Shown: piece after piece, positions 1 to 7,131 of the stretch
Position numbering within the stretch: the stretch's first letter is position 1
Layout: each line of letters begins with the position of its first letter
DNA from: an uncultured Bacteroidales bacterium
Lineage (GTDB): Bacteria; Bacteroidota; Bacteroidia; Bacteroidales; WCHB1-69
Reading direction: 5' to 3'
Assembly: GCA_937901455.1 (NCBI GenBank)
Contig: CALDIA010000171.1
Span: 1-12,330, forward strand
DNA: 12,330 nucleotides
Made by a program: the position numbers and the translations under genes
Notes under the pieces: model-generated
The model's input: only the letters and a program-made list of their open reading frames with translations
Told to the model about the DNA's origin: nothing
The model's database searches: none

Positions 1-18
1 TGGCTGCCGCTTGGTGAG

Positions 19-67
19 GCGGGGATTGAAATCGCCCGATGAAATCTTGTCGCCCATTCGAGGCTAG
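19..67 (-). repeat. Dispersed intergenic repeat R1, inverted relative to R2 and R3
   Basis: Bases 19-41 are an exact 23-base reverse complement of 11623-11645 (R2). The similarity to R3 (12233-12280) extends further, across the stretch containing GGGCGACAA, with about three mismatches in 36 bases. In R2 and R3 the first half forms a small hairpin of the type GCCCT-GAA-AGGGC. In R1 that arm is degenerate (GCCC..GAGGC). It looks like a REP-like intergenic repeat of Bacteroidota rather than a transposon end, because no transposase is present. It lies just outside the phosphorothioation-like module and so marks its left edge. Confidence 0.7.
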
Positions 68-105
68 CTTTCAATAAAAAAGCAACACGCTCCATTTTGA
101 ACCTA

Positions 106-140
106 TTTGTAGGTGGTAAGAGAAAAAAAGACTACCTTTG
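106..140 (+). promoter_or_regulatory. Bacteroidota-type promoter for the sulfur-binding-domain gene
   Basis: TACCTTTG at 133-140 matches the Bacteroidota -7 box TAnnTTTG and is followed by CA, as is common in this group. TTTG at 106-109 can serve as the -33 element, with a 23-base spacer, slightly longer than the usual 19-21. Transcription would begin near 147, leaving a leader of about 15 bases before the ATG at 162. This position also argues against a TTG start at 138, which lies inside the -7 box. Confidence 0.7.
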
Positions 141-161
141 CAACGCAACAGCAACCGTTCC

Positions 162-698
162 ATGAATCGCACACTCAAATACTATGACTACGCACAGTGC
201 TTCAAGCACTACACGAACAGCATCATGACAATACGCCAGGCGAAGATTCGTGGCGAGGTCATTGTGGCAAAGCCAGTGCTGATGATAGCACTCATCGACG
301 GCATCGACACTGGGGTGTTTGGCGACAACCGTTTTTCGTTGAACGAATGGCTTGAGGCCCGTTACCTCACGTTGATGCGAGAATACACCCGACACTCGCT
401 ATTCGACAAGCCGACCGACATCAACAATCCGTTTTGGCATTTAGCCACCGACGGTTTCTGGCACCTGCACCTCAAGGCAGAGGCCGACAAGGGGGCAACG
501 CCAACCAAAGCATGGCTAAAGGAGAATGTCCGGTGTGCTTGCTTCAACGACGACCTGTGGGTGCTGCTGCAAAACAAGGAATGGCGCACCAAGCTTCGCG
601 ACTATATCGTTGAGCACAAGCTCACCGACGGCAACAGATTCCGTCGGTTATTCTCCGACGGCTTAGCCGCACTCGCTTCTTTGCTGATGGTGGCGTGA
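162..698 (+). CDS. Solo sulfur-binding-domain-like protein (HNH endonuclease N-domain without the nuclease)
   Basis: This 178-residue protein resembles the N-terminal domain of Bacteroidota HNH endonucleases and the DNA sulfur-binding domain of ScoMcrA-type phosphorothioate-dependent restriction enzymes. The recognisable motifs are AKPVLMIALIDGI (about 36-48), NRF (56-58) and NPFWHLATDGFWHL (89-102), followed by WLKENV (118-123) and DDLWVLLQ (130-137). In the characterised enzymes the KPxLLL and PFWxL regions build the sulfur-contacting pocket. The protein stops where a C-terminal HNH domain would begin, and no HNH or other nuclease motif is visible. The ATG at 162 is preferred over an in-frame TTG at 138 that lies within the promoter. 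It is convergent with the modification-like operon, with stop codons 27 bases apart, suggesting a reader or partner of the mark. It could also be a truncated nuclease remnant. The fold call is fairly confident; sulfur binding is inferred. Confidence 0.68.
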   Translation: MNRTLKYYDYAQCFKHYTNSIMTIRQAKIRGEVIVAKPVLMIALIDGIDTGVFGDNRFSLNEWLEARYLTLMREYTRHSLFDKPTDINNPFWHLATDGFWHLHLKAEADKGATPTKAWLKENVRCACFNDDLWVLLQNKEWRTKLRDYIVEHKLTDGNRFRRLFSDGLAALASLLMVA

Positions 699-725
699 GG
701 GAGGCACGGCAACCTTTTTCGCTGA

Positions 726-1325
726 TTAGTCTAAGGATTCAGGGACGTCTTCATCATCCTCCATGTCTTGTTTTGGTCGAGTTAAGCTCCTGAAAATATC
801 GAGGAACGAGTTCTTGTTATAGAAATAGCCTTCGTCTTCTTTTATCTTTTCAGCCAATACTGACAAACCATAGTTGATGTACTCTTCCATCGTAAGCATC
901 AGCATATTCACCGTTTCATTTACTGTCCGTAGGCCTTTGTCGAGGGCAATCCAATCAATTTCAGATGTACGAGCCACCAATGACACAAACATATACTCCC
1001 TAAGTTTCGGATAGGCCTTTCTCCCTTTCTTTGAATCCAAGTTGCCCCAAAACTGGATTGGCTGGCCACAATCTTTTATGTCGGCATATTCGCCAAAAGG
1101 CTTTTGCTTCCTTGAATACAAACCGATAAAATAGGCCATAATAAGTACCTCGTATGCAGCTCCTAGTATTTTGCCTTTAGCATCTGAAACGGCATTTGTA
1201 CCGACGCCAAAATCAGCAAGCGGTTTTATCACTTCGGTTTCGTAATGCTTTTCGTACGACGGCGTTTTTCGTCCCCATACATCGAAAATGTCTTCGCGAT
1301 ATTCTTTTTTACTCGTAATTGCCAT
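726..1325 (-). CDS. Conserved-looking protein of unknown function in the DndE position
   Basis: This is the last gene of the operon, encoding 199 residues from the ATG at 1325, 10 bases after the end of the DndD-like gene. An in-frame ATG at 1385 would overlap that gene by 50 bases and is less likely. I do not recognise the family. It looks cytoplasmic and mostly helical. The centre has GAAYEVLIMAYFIGLY (about 55-70), then CGQPIQFWGNL (86-96) and YMFVSLVARTSEIDWIALDKG (111-131). The C-terminus is very acidic (residues 187-199). The gene occupies the slot after dndD where dndE sits in classical dnd operons. However, it is nearly twice the usual DndE length of about 110-130 residues and I see no DndE motif. 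A shared role is suggested only by position. The stop is 27 bases from that of the convergent gene, with no clear terminator between. Confidence 0.8.
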   Translation of the reverse strand: MAITSKKEYREDIFDVWGRKTPSYEKHYETEVIKPLADFGVGTNAVSDAKGKILGAAYEVLIMAYFIGLYSRKQKPFGEYADIKDCGQPIQFWGNLDSKKGRKAYPKLREYMFVSLVARTSEIDWIALDKGLRTVNETVNMLMLTMEEYINYGLSVLAEKIKEDEGYFYNKNSFLDIFRSLTRPKQDMEDDEDVPESLD

Positions 1326-1335
1326 GGCTTTAGTT

Positions 1336-3486
1336 TTAGATAGATTCAACATAAGTGCGAATAGTCGAAAGGTCTTTTTCATCAAATGGTTTTGCCTTTT
1401 CGATGCGGTATTTCTTAGCGTCTATCTCATTCAGACGCAAGGTATCCAATCTGGAATTACCTTTGGAGTCTTCGACAAGGAAACTCTTAGTTACGATTAT
1501 AGTCTGTTTGTTGATTCCAGCAATCACACCGAAAAAATCACTTTCCTTTGCTGCCGTAAACGATGATGTAGGTGCATCGAATATTAAAGGATAATCGTTT
1601 TCATGCTTGACGGTAGTCAATTTGGCAACTGCAAACAACAACGACATGTACATAGTTGTCTTCAAGGCCGTGTTAGCATTGTATATGCGCGAGCCGTCTG
1701 TATCAATCAGAATTATCTCAGCACTTGAATTTGGCCTTTCGACGATTTGCACATAGCCCCTGAAATCGCCTTTATTCAAGAGTTCAAGATATTCGTTGGT
1801 AACTTCTTCAAGTTGATCCAAAAAATCTCTCTTGTTCTTTTTCTTCGCCGCCACAAACGCATCAAGCATTCTTCTGACGGCTTGGCTTGACCTACTGTAC
1901 ATTGCAGCAGAAGATGTTTCGGAAATTTTGGAGAAATCGGAACGATAACCTTCCAAAAGGTCTTTGTGTTTCTTGATTTGTGCTTCCAAGAAATCTGAAC
2001 GGCGTTCAGCATCCGCCCTCGCTTTCCACCATTCCGATATGTTGTTATAAGCAGAAACAAGTTCTTCTTCTGACAACCCGTCAGTTTGGGTTAGAATTTG
2101 CTTTTTCTTTTCCTCTTCGCGTTCAATATTTGAGGACAATCTGTCAATAGTATCGTGCTTTTTCAAGTTATCTCTTATCGCATTATCAATAAAGCCATTT
2201 AACCTGTTGAGGAACTTCATGTTATTGTGAAGGACTGAATACTTGTCATTCAGCTCCTTGATAAAAGCATTTTTGAACAATGGCTCGACTTCAACCTCTT
2301 TTTCTTCTTCAGTTTCCAAGGAGGCCAAATAATTATCCAAGCGCTTTTTCATAAAGAGATAAGGCTCGGAACCTTTCGGAGCAGGTCGTCCACAAACCTT
2401 ACAAAACTCCTCGTCTATCATTTCCCGCATAGTGTTTTCGTCGGGAATGTTAATCGCCAAAGGAACATGGCCGCGACTTAGATCTCTATTGATTTGAGCG
2501 ACAATCTTTTGGGCACCGATTTCTTGGTCGTACTTGCTTTGCTGTTTCCGCTGCTCTTTATCAAGACGACCAACTAAATCACGGTATTCCTCTGCGATTG
2601 GCTCATATCCCATCAGGACCCACATGTCATCCAATAAACGGAAAGTGTAATTTTCATTAAGCTCTTTTTGTGCTTGTTCTTTTTGAGTTTTTAGGCTTTC
2701 AAGCCTTGAATTAGTATCGACCAGCAAACTCGACGCCTCTTTATTCTTTTCGAGCTCTTCCAACAATGTCTGGAAGTTGACAGCTTCATTACGTTTGTTC
2801 TGCAACTCTGTTTCCAAATCGCCAATTTGCCTTTCCTCAATAGTAATCAAGTTGCGAAGGCGCTGTGCTTCACTTGAATTTTTCCTGTCAGCTTTTATGG
2901 CATTATCGGTGGCTTTTTCAGCCCATGCTTTCGCATTTTCCATGAAAATCAGGTATGGGTCGAAATCGCGAATCTGGCTAAACGTTTCGACAAGATAGCT
3001 CATCGCTTCGTCATTCTTGAATATATCCAAATTCTGTTCGCCCTTAAATAGGCAGTACTTCCTGATAGAAGTTGGAAAGTCTCTTTCAAATAGTTGCATT
3101 GCAGCATCACCACTCTTCAAGTCTTTTTCCACCCCTTGTTGAATGTACAAGTCGTATGAGAAATTTGAAGTGGATATTTCTCCACTAAGACTTTTCGTGA
3201 ATTTAAATGATTTTTGAAACAGCCTTTCGCTACCGTCATTGACATATGTCATTGAGACTTTGACATAGGCTGATTCTGAATCCATGAGTTCAGAGATTTT
3301 CTTTTTGGAAATATATTTGTTGTCGGCTTTTGTACGGGTATCAAATAGCCATTCGACGGCCTCGAACAGCGTTGTTTTTCCGTCACCGTTCGCACCAATA
3401 ATCAAAGTCAGGCCATTGCCAATGTCAATGGAGTTTTCTCGATAATAACTCCTGAAATTCTCGATAGTTATGTTCTTAATAATCAT
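1336..3486 (-). CDS. DndD-like SMC/Rad50-type ATPase
   Basis: This 716-residue protein has the layout of an SMC/Rad50 ATPase. The N-terminal half-site has ENFRSYY (9-15) and Walker A GANGDGKTT (31-39). Long charged coiled-coil segments at about 205-280 and 380-520 flank a CxxC hook (C362, C365, in FCKVCGRPAP). The C-terminal half-site has Walker B PLIFDAPTSSF (633-643). The usual LSGGQ signature is not obvious; the stretch NTALKTTMYMSLLFAVA (604-620) occupies its place. DAP replaces the usual DEP, so the catalytic glutamate is missing, as I recall for DndD proteins that carry DTP or DAP. Its size and proximity to the DndC-like gene match DndD, which in known systems hydrolyses ATP and is thought to drive DNA nicking or structural change during sulfur insertion. 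It overlaps the upstream 79-residue gene by 4 bases. A generic Rad50-like ATPase of another defence system is the alternative. Confidence 0.85.
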   Translation of the reverse strand: MIIKNITIENFRSYYRENSIDIGNGLTLIIGANGDGKTTLFEAVEWLFDTRTKADNKYISKKKISELMDSESAYVKVSMTYVNDGSERLFQKSFKFTKSLSGEISTSNFSYDLYIQQGVEKDLKSGDAAMQLFERDFPTSIRKYCLFKGEQNLDIFKNDEAMSYLVETFSQIRDFDPYLIFMENAKAWAEKATDNAIKADRKNSSEAQRLRNLITIEERQIGDLETELQNKRNEAVNFQTLLEELEKNKEASSLLVDTNSRLESLKTQKEQAQKELNENYTFRLLDDMWVLMGYEPIAEEYRDLVGRLDKEQRKQQSKYDQEIGAQKIVAQINRDLSRGHVPLAINIPDENTMREMIDEEFCKVCGRPAPKGSEPYLFMKKRLDNYLASLETEEEKEVEVEPLFKNAFIKELNDKYSVLHNNMKFLNRLNGFIDNAIRDNLKKHDTIDRLSSNIEREEEKKKQILTQTDGLSEEELVSAYNNISEWWKARADAERRSDFLEAQIKKHKDLLEGYRSDFSKISETSSAAMYSRSSQAVRRMLDAFVAAKKKNKRDFLDQLEEVTNEYLELLNKGDFRGYVQIVERPNSSAEIILIDTDGSRIYNANTALKTTMYMSLLFAVAKLTTVKHENDYPLIFDAPTSSFTAAKESDFFGVIAGINKQTIIVTKSFLVEDSKGNSRLDTLRLNEIDAKKYRIEKAKPFDEKDLSTIRTYVESI

Positions 3487-3722
3487 GCTAATAATCTGTC
3501 GTTTAAATACTTAAAAACAGTTTGATACACACGCTTTTGCTCGCTGGGGTCATCTGAACCGTTGAGCTCAACGATGATTTTAGCAACAGATGCAACGATT
3601 GCGTTGCTAGAATTAATTGCCTCATATACACCCTCATCATAGTCTTTACGGGTGTATTCGTAGAAGTCCTGCAATTTGGGGTCGTCTAAGACCATTTGTA
3701 ACATTTTGTCTTTCTGTGTCAT
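3483..3722 (-). CDS. Small helical protein between helicase and DndD-like gene
   Basis: This 79-residue protein has no family I can name. It overlaps both neighbours by 4 bases (helicase stop at 3719, DndD-like start at 3486), which indicates translational coupling and is good evidence that it is real. It is acidic, predicted helical and has no cysteines, signal peptide or membrane segment. Recognisable stretches are DDPKLQDFYEYTRKDYDEG (13-31) and VYQTVFKYLNDRLLA at the C-terminus. Its position suggests an accessory subunit or adaptor for the helicase or the SMC-like ATPase. It is shorter than classical DndE and shows no clear similarity to it. Confidence 0.8.
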   Translation of the reverse strand: MTQKDKMLQMVLDDPKLQDFYEYTRKDYDEGVYEAINSSNAIVASVAKIIVELNGSDDPSEQKRVYQTVFKYLNDRLLA

Positions 3723-6022
3723 ACTATATGATCATTGTTATACATATTCAAACCGTAATGCTCCATAACGGATTTCAATTCAAGTTGGGAATAAGATGGG
3801 TTTTCTGAAAGCATCGAGAAATTCCTTACGCGCATCAATTCTCCTTTTAGTAAAGCCCGTTCCATCCTAAAGCTATCCAAGCCTGGATTGACCTCTGGAG
3901 CCACAACCAAATCATGTATTTCGGCCATGAATTTGTCTGGGTGCTTTCGCAGAATACGGCCTCTGCGTTGGATGAATTGACGCGGGTTGCCCGTACTAGC
4001 GCAAAATATGGCCAATTCGCTTCTCGGGACATCCACGCCTTCGTCAAGGCATTTCATCGAAGTCAGCACTTGCAATTTGCCTGAGGCAAAATCGCCGAGA
4101 ATCTTATCCCTGTCTTTCTGACCAGAGACAAATTTCTTCACCGTGATAAACTTATCCAACTTCGTAATCGCCTCCGTATAATCGTCAATCAAACGGCCGG
4201 TTTCTGAATCATCACTTATTTGTTCAGTTTTGTCGAAAACATCGGAATCGACAACATAATCAGGCTTGGTTCCTTCGGGAACGTAAACAAGAGAGTATTT
4301 TAAGTTGCCATTCTTCCTGTATCTCTCAGTAATTATCCGATTGAAAACACCCAGTTTATTCGCTGCCTTATGAACAATGCGCTTACGAGCCAGCAACATA
4401 CTCATCAGTATATCATCTTTCTTGTCAAACGAATCCGTATTGAAATTAAAGTACTTAGAAATCTTCAACGACAGCTCTACATATTTTTCAAATTCGTCAT
4501 CAGTCAATCTGACAAGGTGGGGATAATAGAAATAACGACAAAGAACGCCGTTATTTATAGCTTCTTCCATCGAATACTCGTATGTGTATTGTTTTTCCGC
4601 CCCAAAGAATCTGAACAGTTTCCTGTTCGCCTCATCATCAAATTGCCGTTCTGGTGTCGCTGACAATCCTATACGACGCAAATATTTAATGTCACCGAGA
4701 CGTTTCAAAATTGTTGGCGAGCCCATGTTATGAGCTTCATCGGCAATCAACAAGACCTTTGACTTTTCAAATCCATTGAGAATGTCAAAGACGTTGGTTC
4801 TGGCGAATGAAGCGTATGTAGAGATGATGATGAAGTTCTGCGTTGGGTCATCTGTTTTTTTATACTCTTTAGCCATTTGTATGTGCTCAATCCTTGAACG
4901 CCATTCAGCATTTTTTGAATAGACCTTAATGACATTGGAAAAATGGGACTTTTCACACTCCTTCTCCCATTGGTCGACCAATGTAATTGTAGGCACTAAA
5001 ATGATTGCCTTATAATAGCCATTCCGCTTGTAAATTTCCAGCAGGCAATTCAACGCCGTGATAGTCTTACCGGTACCAGTTGCCATGGCAAAAAGCCCCT
5101 TTTGGCTGTTGGCTTTCCAGTTTTCAAATGCAAGTTTCTGATAGTCTCTGGGGCCTGACTCGTATGGGAAACGAGGCTCGCCAAAATCAACAGAATCAAT
5201 TGTCGTCACTTTCTTCCTGATTCTTTCAATCTCGCTTTCAACCTTGTTTTTGGCTTTATCCAATGCCTTAATCACAGACATGGGCAAGGATTTATTGGCA
5301 ATATCCTGTTGAATGAATCTGTATTCATCTTCAAGCAACTCTTTCAGTTCCTTGTCCTTGAAGGATTCGACGATTCGGGTTTTCACTTTGTCGATAGGGA
5401 CAGCAACGACATTCTCGTCTTTGCCGCCAAACACGAGTTCAAACTCGCCTTTAATCTGGTCAATTGTGGCGGATGCGGGGTTGCCGTCCCAATCGCAAAA
5501 AGCCGTAAGGCTTTCGATGTTGTCAATCAATGCCGACCGTGAGAAGTTGCAAGAACCATCAAAACCGACTTTGTTCACGCCGTCACTGAAAACGCCAGTT
5601 TTGGTGTGTGAAATGCCTATGCCATCCTTAGGTGCAACAATTTTGATGTCAAGCCTATTGTTACGGATTAGCCATGCAAGACATTCGAAAAAGTGAACAT
5701 CACGCTCCGACAAAGTTTTTTTGAGATTCTCAATGTCGCTGATGTCGAAAAATGATATTGGCGTATCAAGTTTGCCGTTGGCGATGGCGGCTTTATCCTG
5801 TTCCGTAAGAATGTCGTTTACAATCAGGTTCATGCGACCGCCGTTATAGAGGAAAGATGCGAAACCATCAGCCAAGACATTGATGGCCGACGACGAAAAG
5901 AACCCCAACATCAAATCGAACTGCGTGGCATTGCACAAGCAATCGGAGAAGAAACCTATCGGTTCCCACTCTGTCCGCGACTTGAAATGGCGGTGGGCTG
6001 GAAATATCACTTCTTTCAGCAT
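3719..6022 (-). CDS. Phospholipase D-like nuclease domain fused to a DEAH superfamily 2 helicase
   Basis: The 767-residue protein has two parts. Residues 1 to about 200 form a phospholipase D-like domain with one HKD motif: H139, K141, D147 and GSCN at 156-159. The K-to-D spacing is one residue longer than canonical. Such single-motif enzymes usually act as dimers on phosphodiester bonds. Residues about 290-735 form a superfamily 2 helicase with RDYQ (292-295), Walker A ATGTGKT (314-320), DEAH (428-431), SATP (454-457), DEGVDVP (660-666) and the arginine-finger motif QRRGRILR (685-692). All catalytic motifs are intact. It starts 6 bases after the DndC-like stop and overlaps the 79-residue gene by 4 bases. 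The architecture is common in bacterial defence islands and fits restriction or unwinding of unmarked DNA. It could instead help the modification complex open DNA. Confidence 0.9.
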   Translation of the reverse strand: MLKEVIFPAHRHFKSRTEWEPIGFFSDCLCNATQFDLMLGFFSSSAINVLADGFASFLYNGGRMNLIVNDILTEQDKAAIANGKLDTPISFFDISDIENLKKTLSERDVHFFECLAWLIRNNRLDIKIVAPKDGIGISHTKTGVFSDGVNKVGFDGSCNFSRSALIDNIESLTAFCDWDGNPASATIDQIKGEFELVFGGKDENVVAVPIDKVKTRIVESFKDKELKELLEDEYRFIQQDIANKSLPMSVIKALDKAKNKVESEIERIRKKVTTIDSVDFGEPRFPYESGPRDYQKLAFENWKANSQKGLFAMATGTGKTITALNCLLEIYKRNGYYKAIILVPTITLVDQWEKECEKSHFSNVIKVYSKNAEWRSRIEHIQMAKEYKKTDDPTQNFIIISTYASFARTNVFDILNGFEKSKVLLIADEAHNMGSPTILKRLGDIKYLRRIGLSATPERQFDDEANRKLFRFFGAEKQYTYEYSMEEAINNGVLCRYFYYPHLVRLTDDEFEKYVELSLKISKYFNFNTDSFDKKDDILMSMLLARKRIVHKAANKLGVFNRIITERYRKNGNLKYSLVYVPEGTKPDYVVDSDVFDKTEQISDDSETGRLIDDYTEAITKLDKFITVKKFVSGQKDRDKILGDFASGKLQVLTSMKCLDEGVDVPRSELAIFCASTGNPRQFIQRRGRILRKHPDKFMAEIHDLVVAPEVNPGLDSFRMERALLKGELMRVRNFSMLSENPSYSQLELKSVMEHYGLNMYNNDHIV

Positions 6023-6027
6023 AGCAT

Positions 6028-7131
6028 CTAAATGAAACAGTTAGCACACATTATATCATCTCCAAGTATATCTACAAGGGTCGTCCCTTTGCTTTGTTTG
6101 CGGTTCTCTTCTTGCCTCTTGATTATGTCAAGCTTAATTTGCCGAACACGTTCTGGCTTACATAAGTCAGCCAAGCTCTCCCCTTGGTTCCATGTATAGC
6201 CGTCTTTTTCAAACTCCATCGCTTTTGCGTAAAGGTCTGGATGTTGCTCATAAAGCCAAATCCATTCAATCTTCTGTTGGAAAAAGCAGAAATAGCAACC
6301 CGAGCGACTGCGACAATACGTTCCCGTTTTGCCATCCACTTCAAAAGGAATCTCTTCGTAATATGCGGGAACTCCTACACCACTTTCGCGGAGCAACCTG
6401 AAAATATCATGCTTAACAAGCACGTCGGTGTTGTCTATCAACGGAAAGGAATCCAGTTGCCCAACGGGATAATCTGTTGTTTTCAAGTAGGAAAAGACTG
6501 CATGGTTAAACAAACGCACATCATAATCGAGCAGGGCATTCATCTTTTTTGAATAATAGAACTGCTTGGTTATCGGTTTGCTCACAATCTCCAGGATTTC
6601 TTCGCGAAACATGGCATCGTCACACAGCTTGTCATATATGTCAACGACTTGTTCAAGAGTATCATTGCTCAAGAACTTGCTTATGACATCGATGCTCCAT
6701 ATATTTCGGCGGAATGGAAAAACGGCTTGGATGTTTGGCTTGGTTGATATGTAGCCGTCACGGTCTTCATCACCACGAATCCCCACGTAAGAAATGGCCA
6801 AATCTTCACCTACATATCTCTCAAATTCAGCAAGTTTCATCTTTTGCGTACACCACCTTGCCTGAGGAGAAGGCAAGAAACCTCCAGCGGCTTTCAGGAA
6901 ATGATGGAACGGAGTTGGCTCCGAACTTGCCTCAGCAGCTCTCAATCTCACGATTTCCTTTCCAAGATAGGCTTCAAGCCTTTCAATGAGACGTTCAGTC
7001 TCTTCAAGTTCGCAACCAGTATCGGAATTATAGTATTCTATTGGCAACTGAGGATATGACTGCCTCATATATATGGCTAATGCTGCACTATCCTTACCGC
7101 CTGAGATTCCTAATATATGCCTAACACTCAT
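6028..7131 (-). CDS. DndC-like PP-loop protein (PAPS reductase family)
   Basis: This 367-residue protein is of the adenine nucleotide alpha-hydrolase/PAPS reductase family. The PP-loop SGGKDS is at 10-15 and is complete. RWCTQKMK (92-99) matches the RWCT segment typical of this family. Cysteines C94, C273, C279 and C282 (last three as CRSRSGCYFC) could bind an iron-sulfur cluster, as the four cysteines of DndC do. A further C-terminal CxxC (C362, C365) is extra. In Dnd and Ssp systems this family activates the DNA backbone with ATP for sulfur insertion. A DndA/IscS sulfur donor is not present in the window, so a housekeeping desulfurase is implied. It overlaps the end of the ATPase gene by 4 bases and is followed closely by the helicase. 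A BREX-type BrxP-like role is an alternative, but PglZ and BrxL are absent here. Confidence 0.85.
   Translation of the reverse strand: MSVRHILGISGGKDSAALAIYMRQSYPQLPIEYYNSDTGCELEETERLIERLEAYLGKEIVRLRAAEASSEPTPFHHFLKAAGGFLPSPQARWCTQKMKLAEFERYVGEDLAISYVGIRGDEDRDGYISTKPNIQAVFPFRRNIWSIDVISKFLSNDTLEQVVDIYDKLCDDAMFREEILEIVSKPITKQFYYSKKMNALLDYDVRLFNHAVFSYLKTTDYPVGQLDSFPLIDNTDVLVKHDIFRLLRESGVGVPAYYEEIPFEVDGKTGTYCRSRSGCYFCFFQQKIEWIWLYEQHPDLYAKAMEFEKDGYTWNQGESLADLCKPERVRQIKLDIIKRQEENRKQSKGTTLVDILGDDIMCANCFI

Noticed and set aside
723..730. GATTAGTC shared between the operon end and the leader hairpin arms
   Set aside because: An 8-base match can occur by chance in 12 kb, and there is no extended similarity around it.
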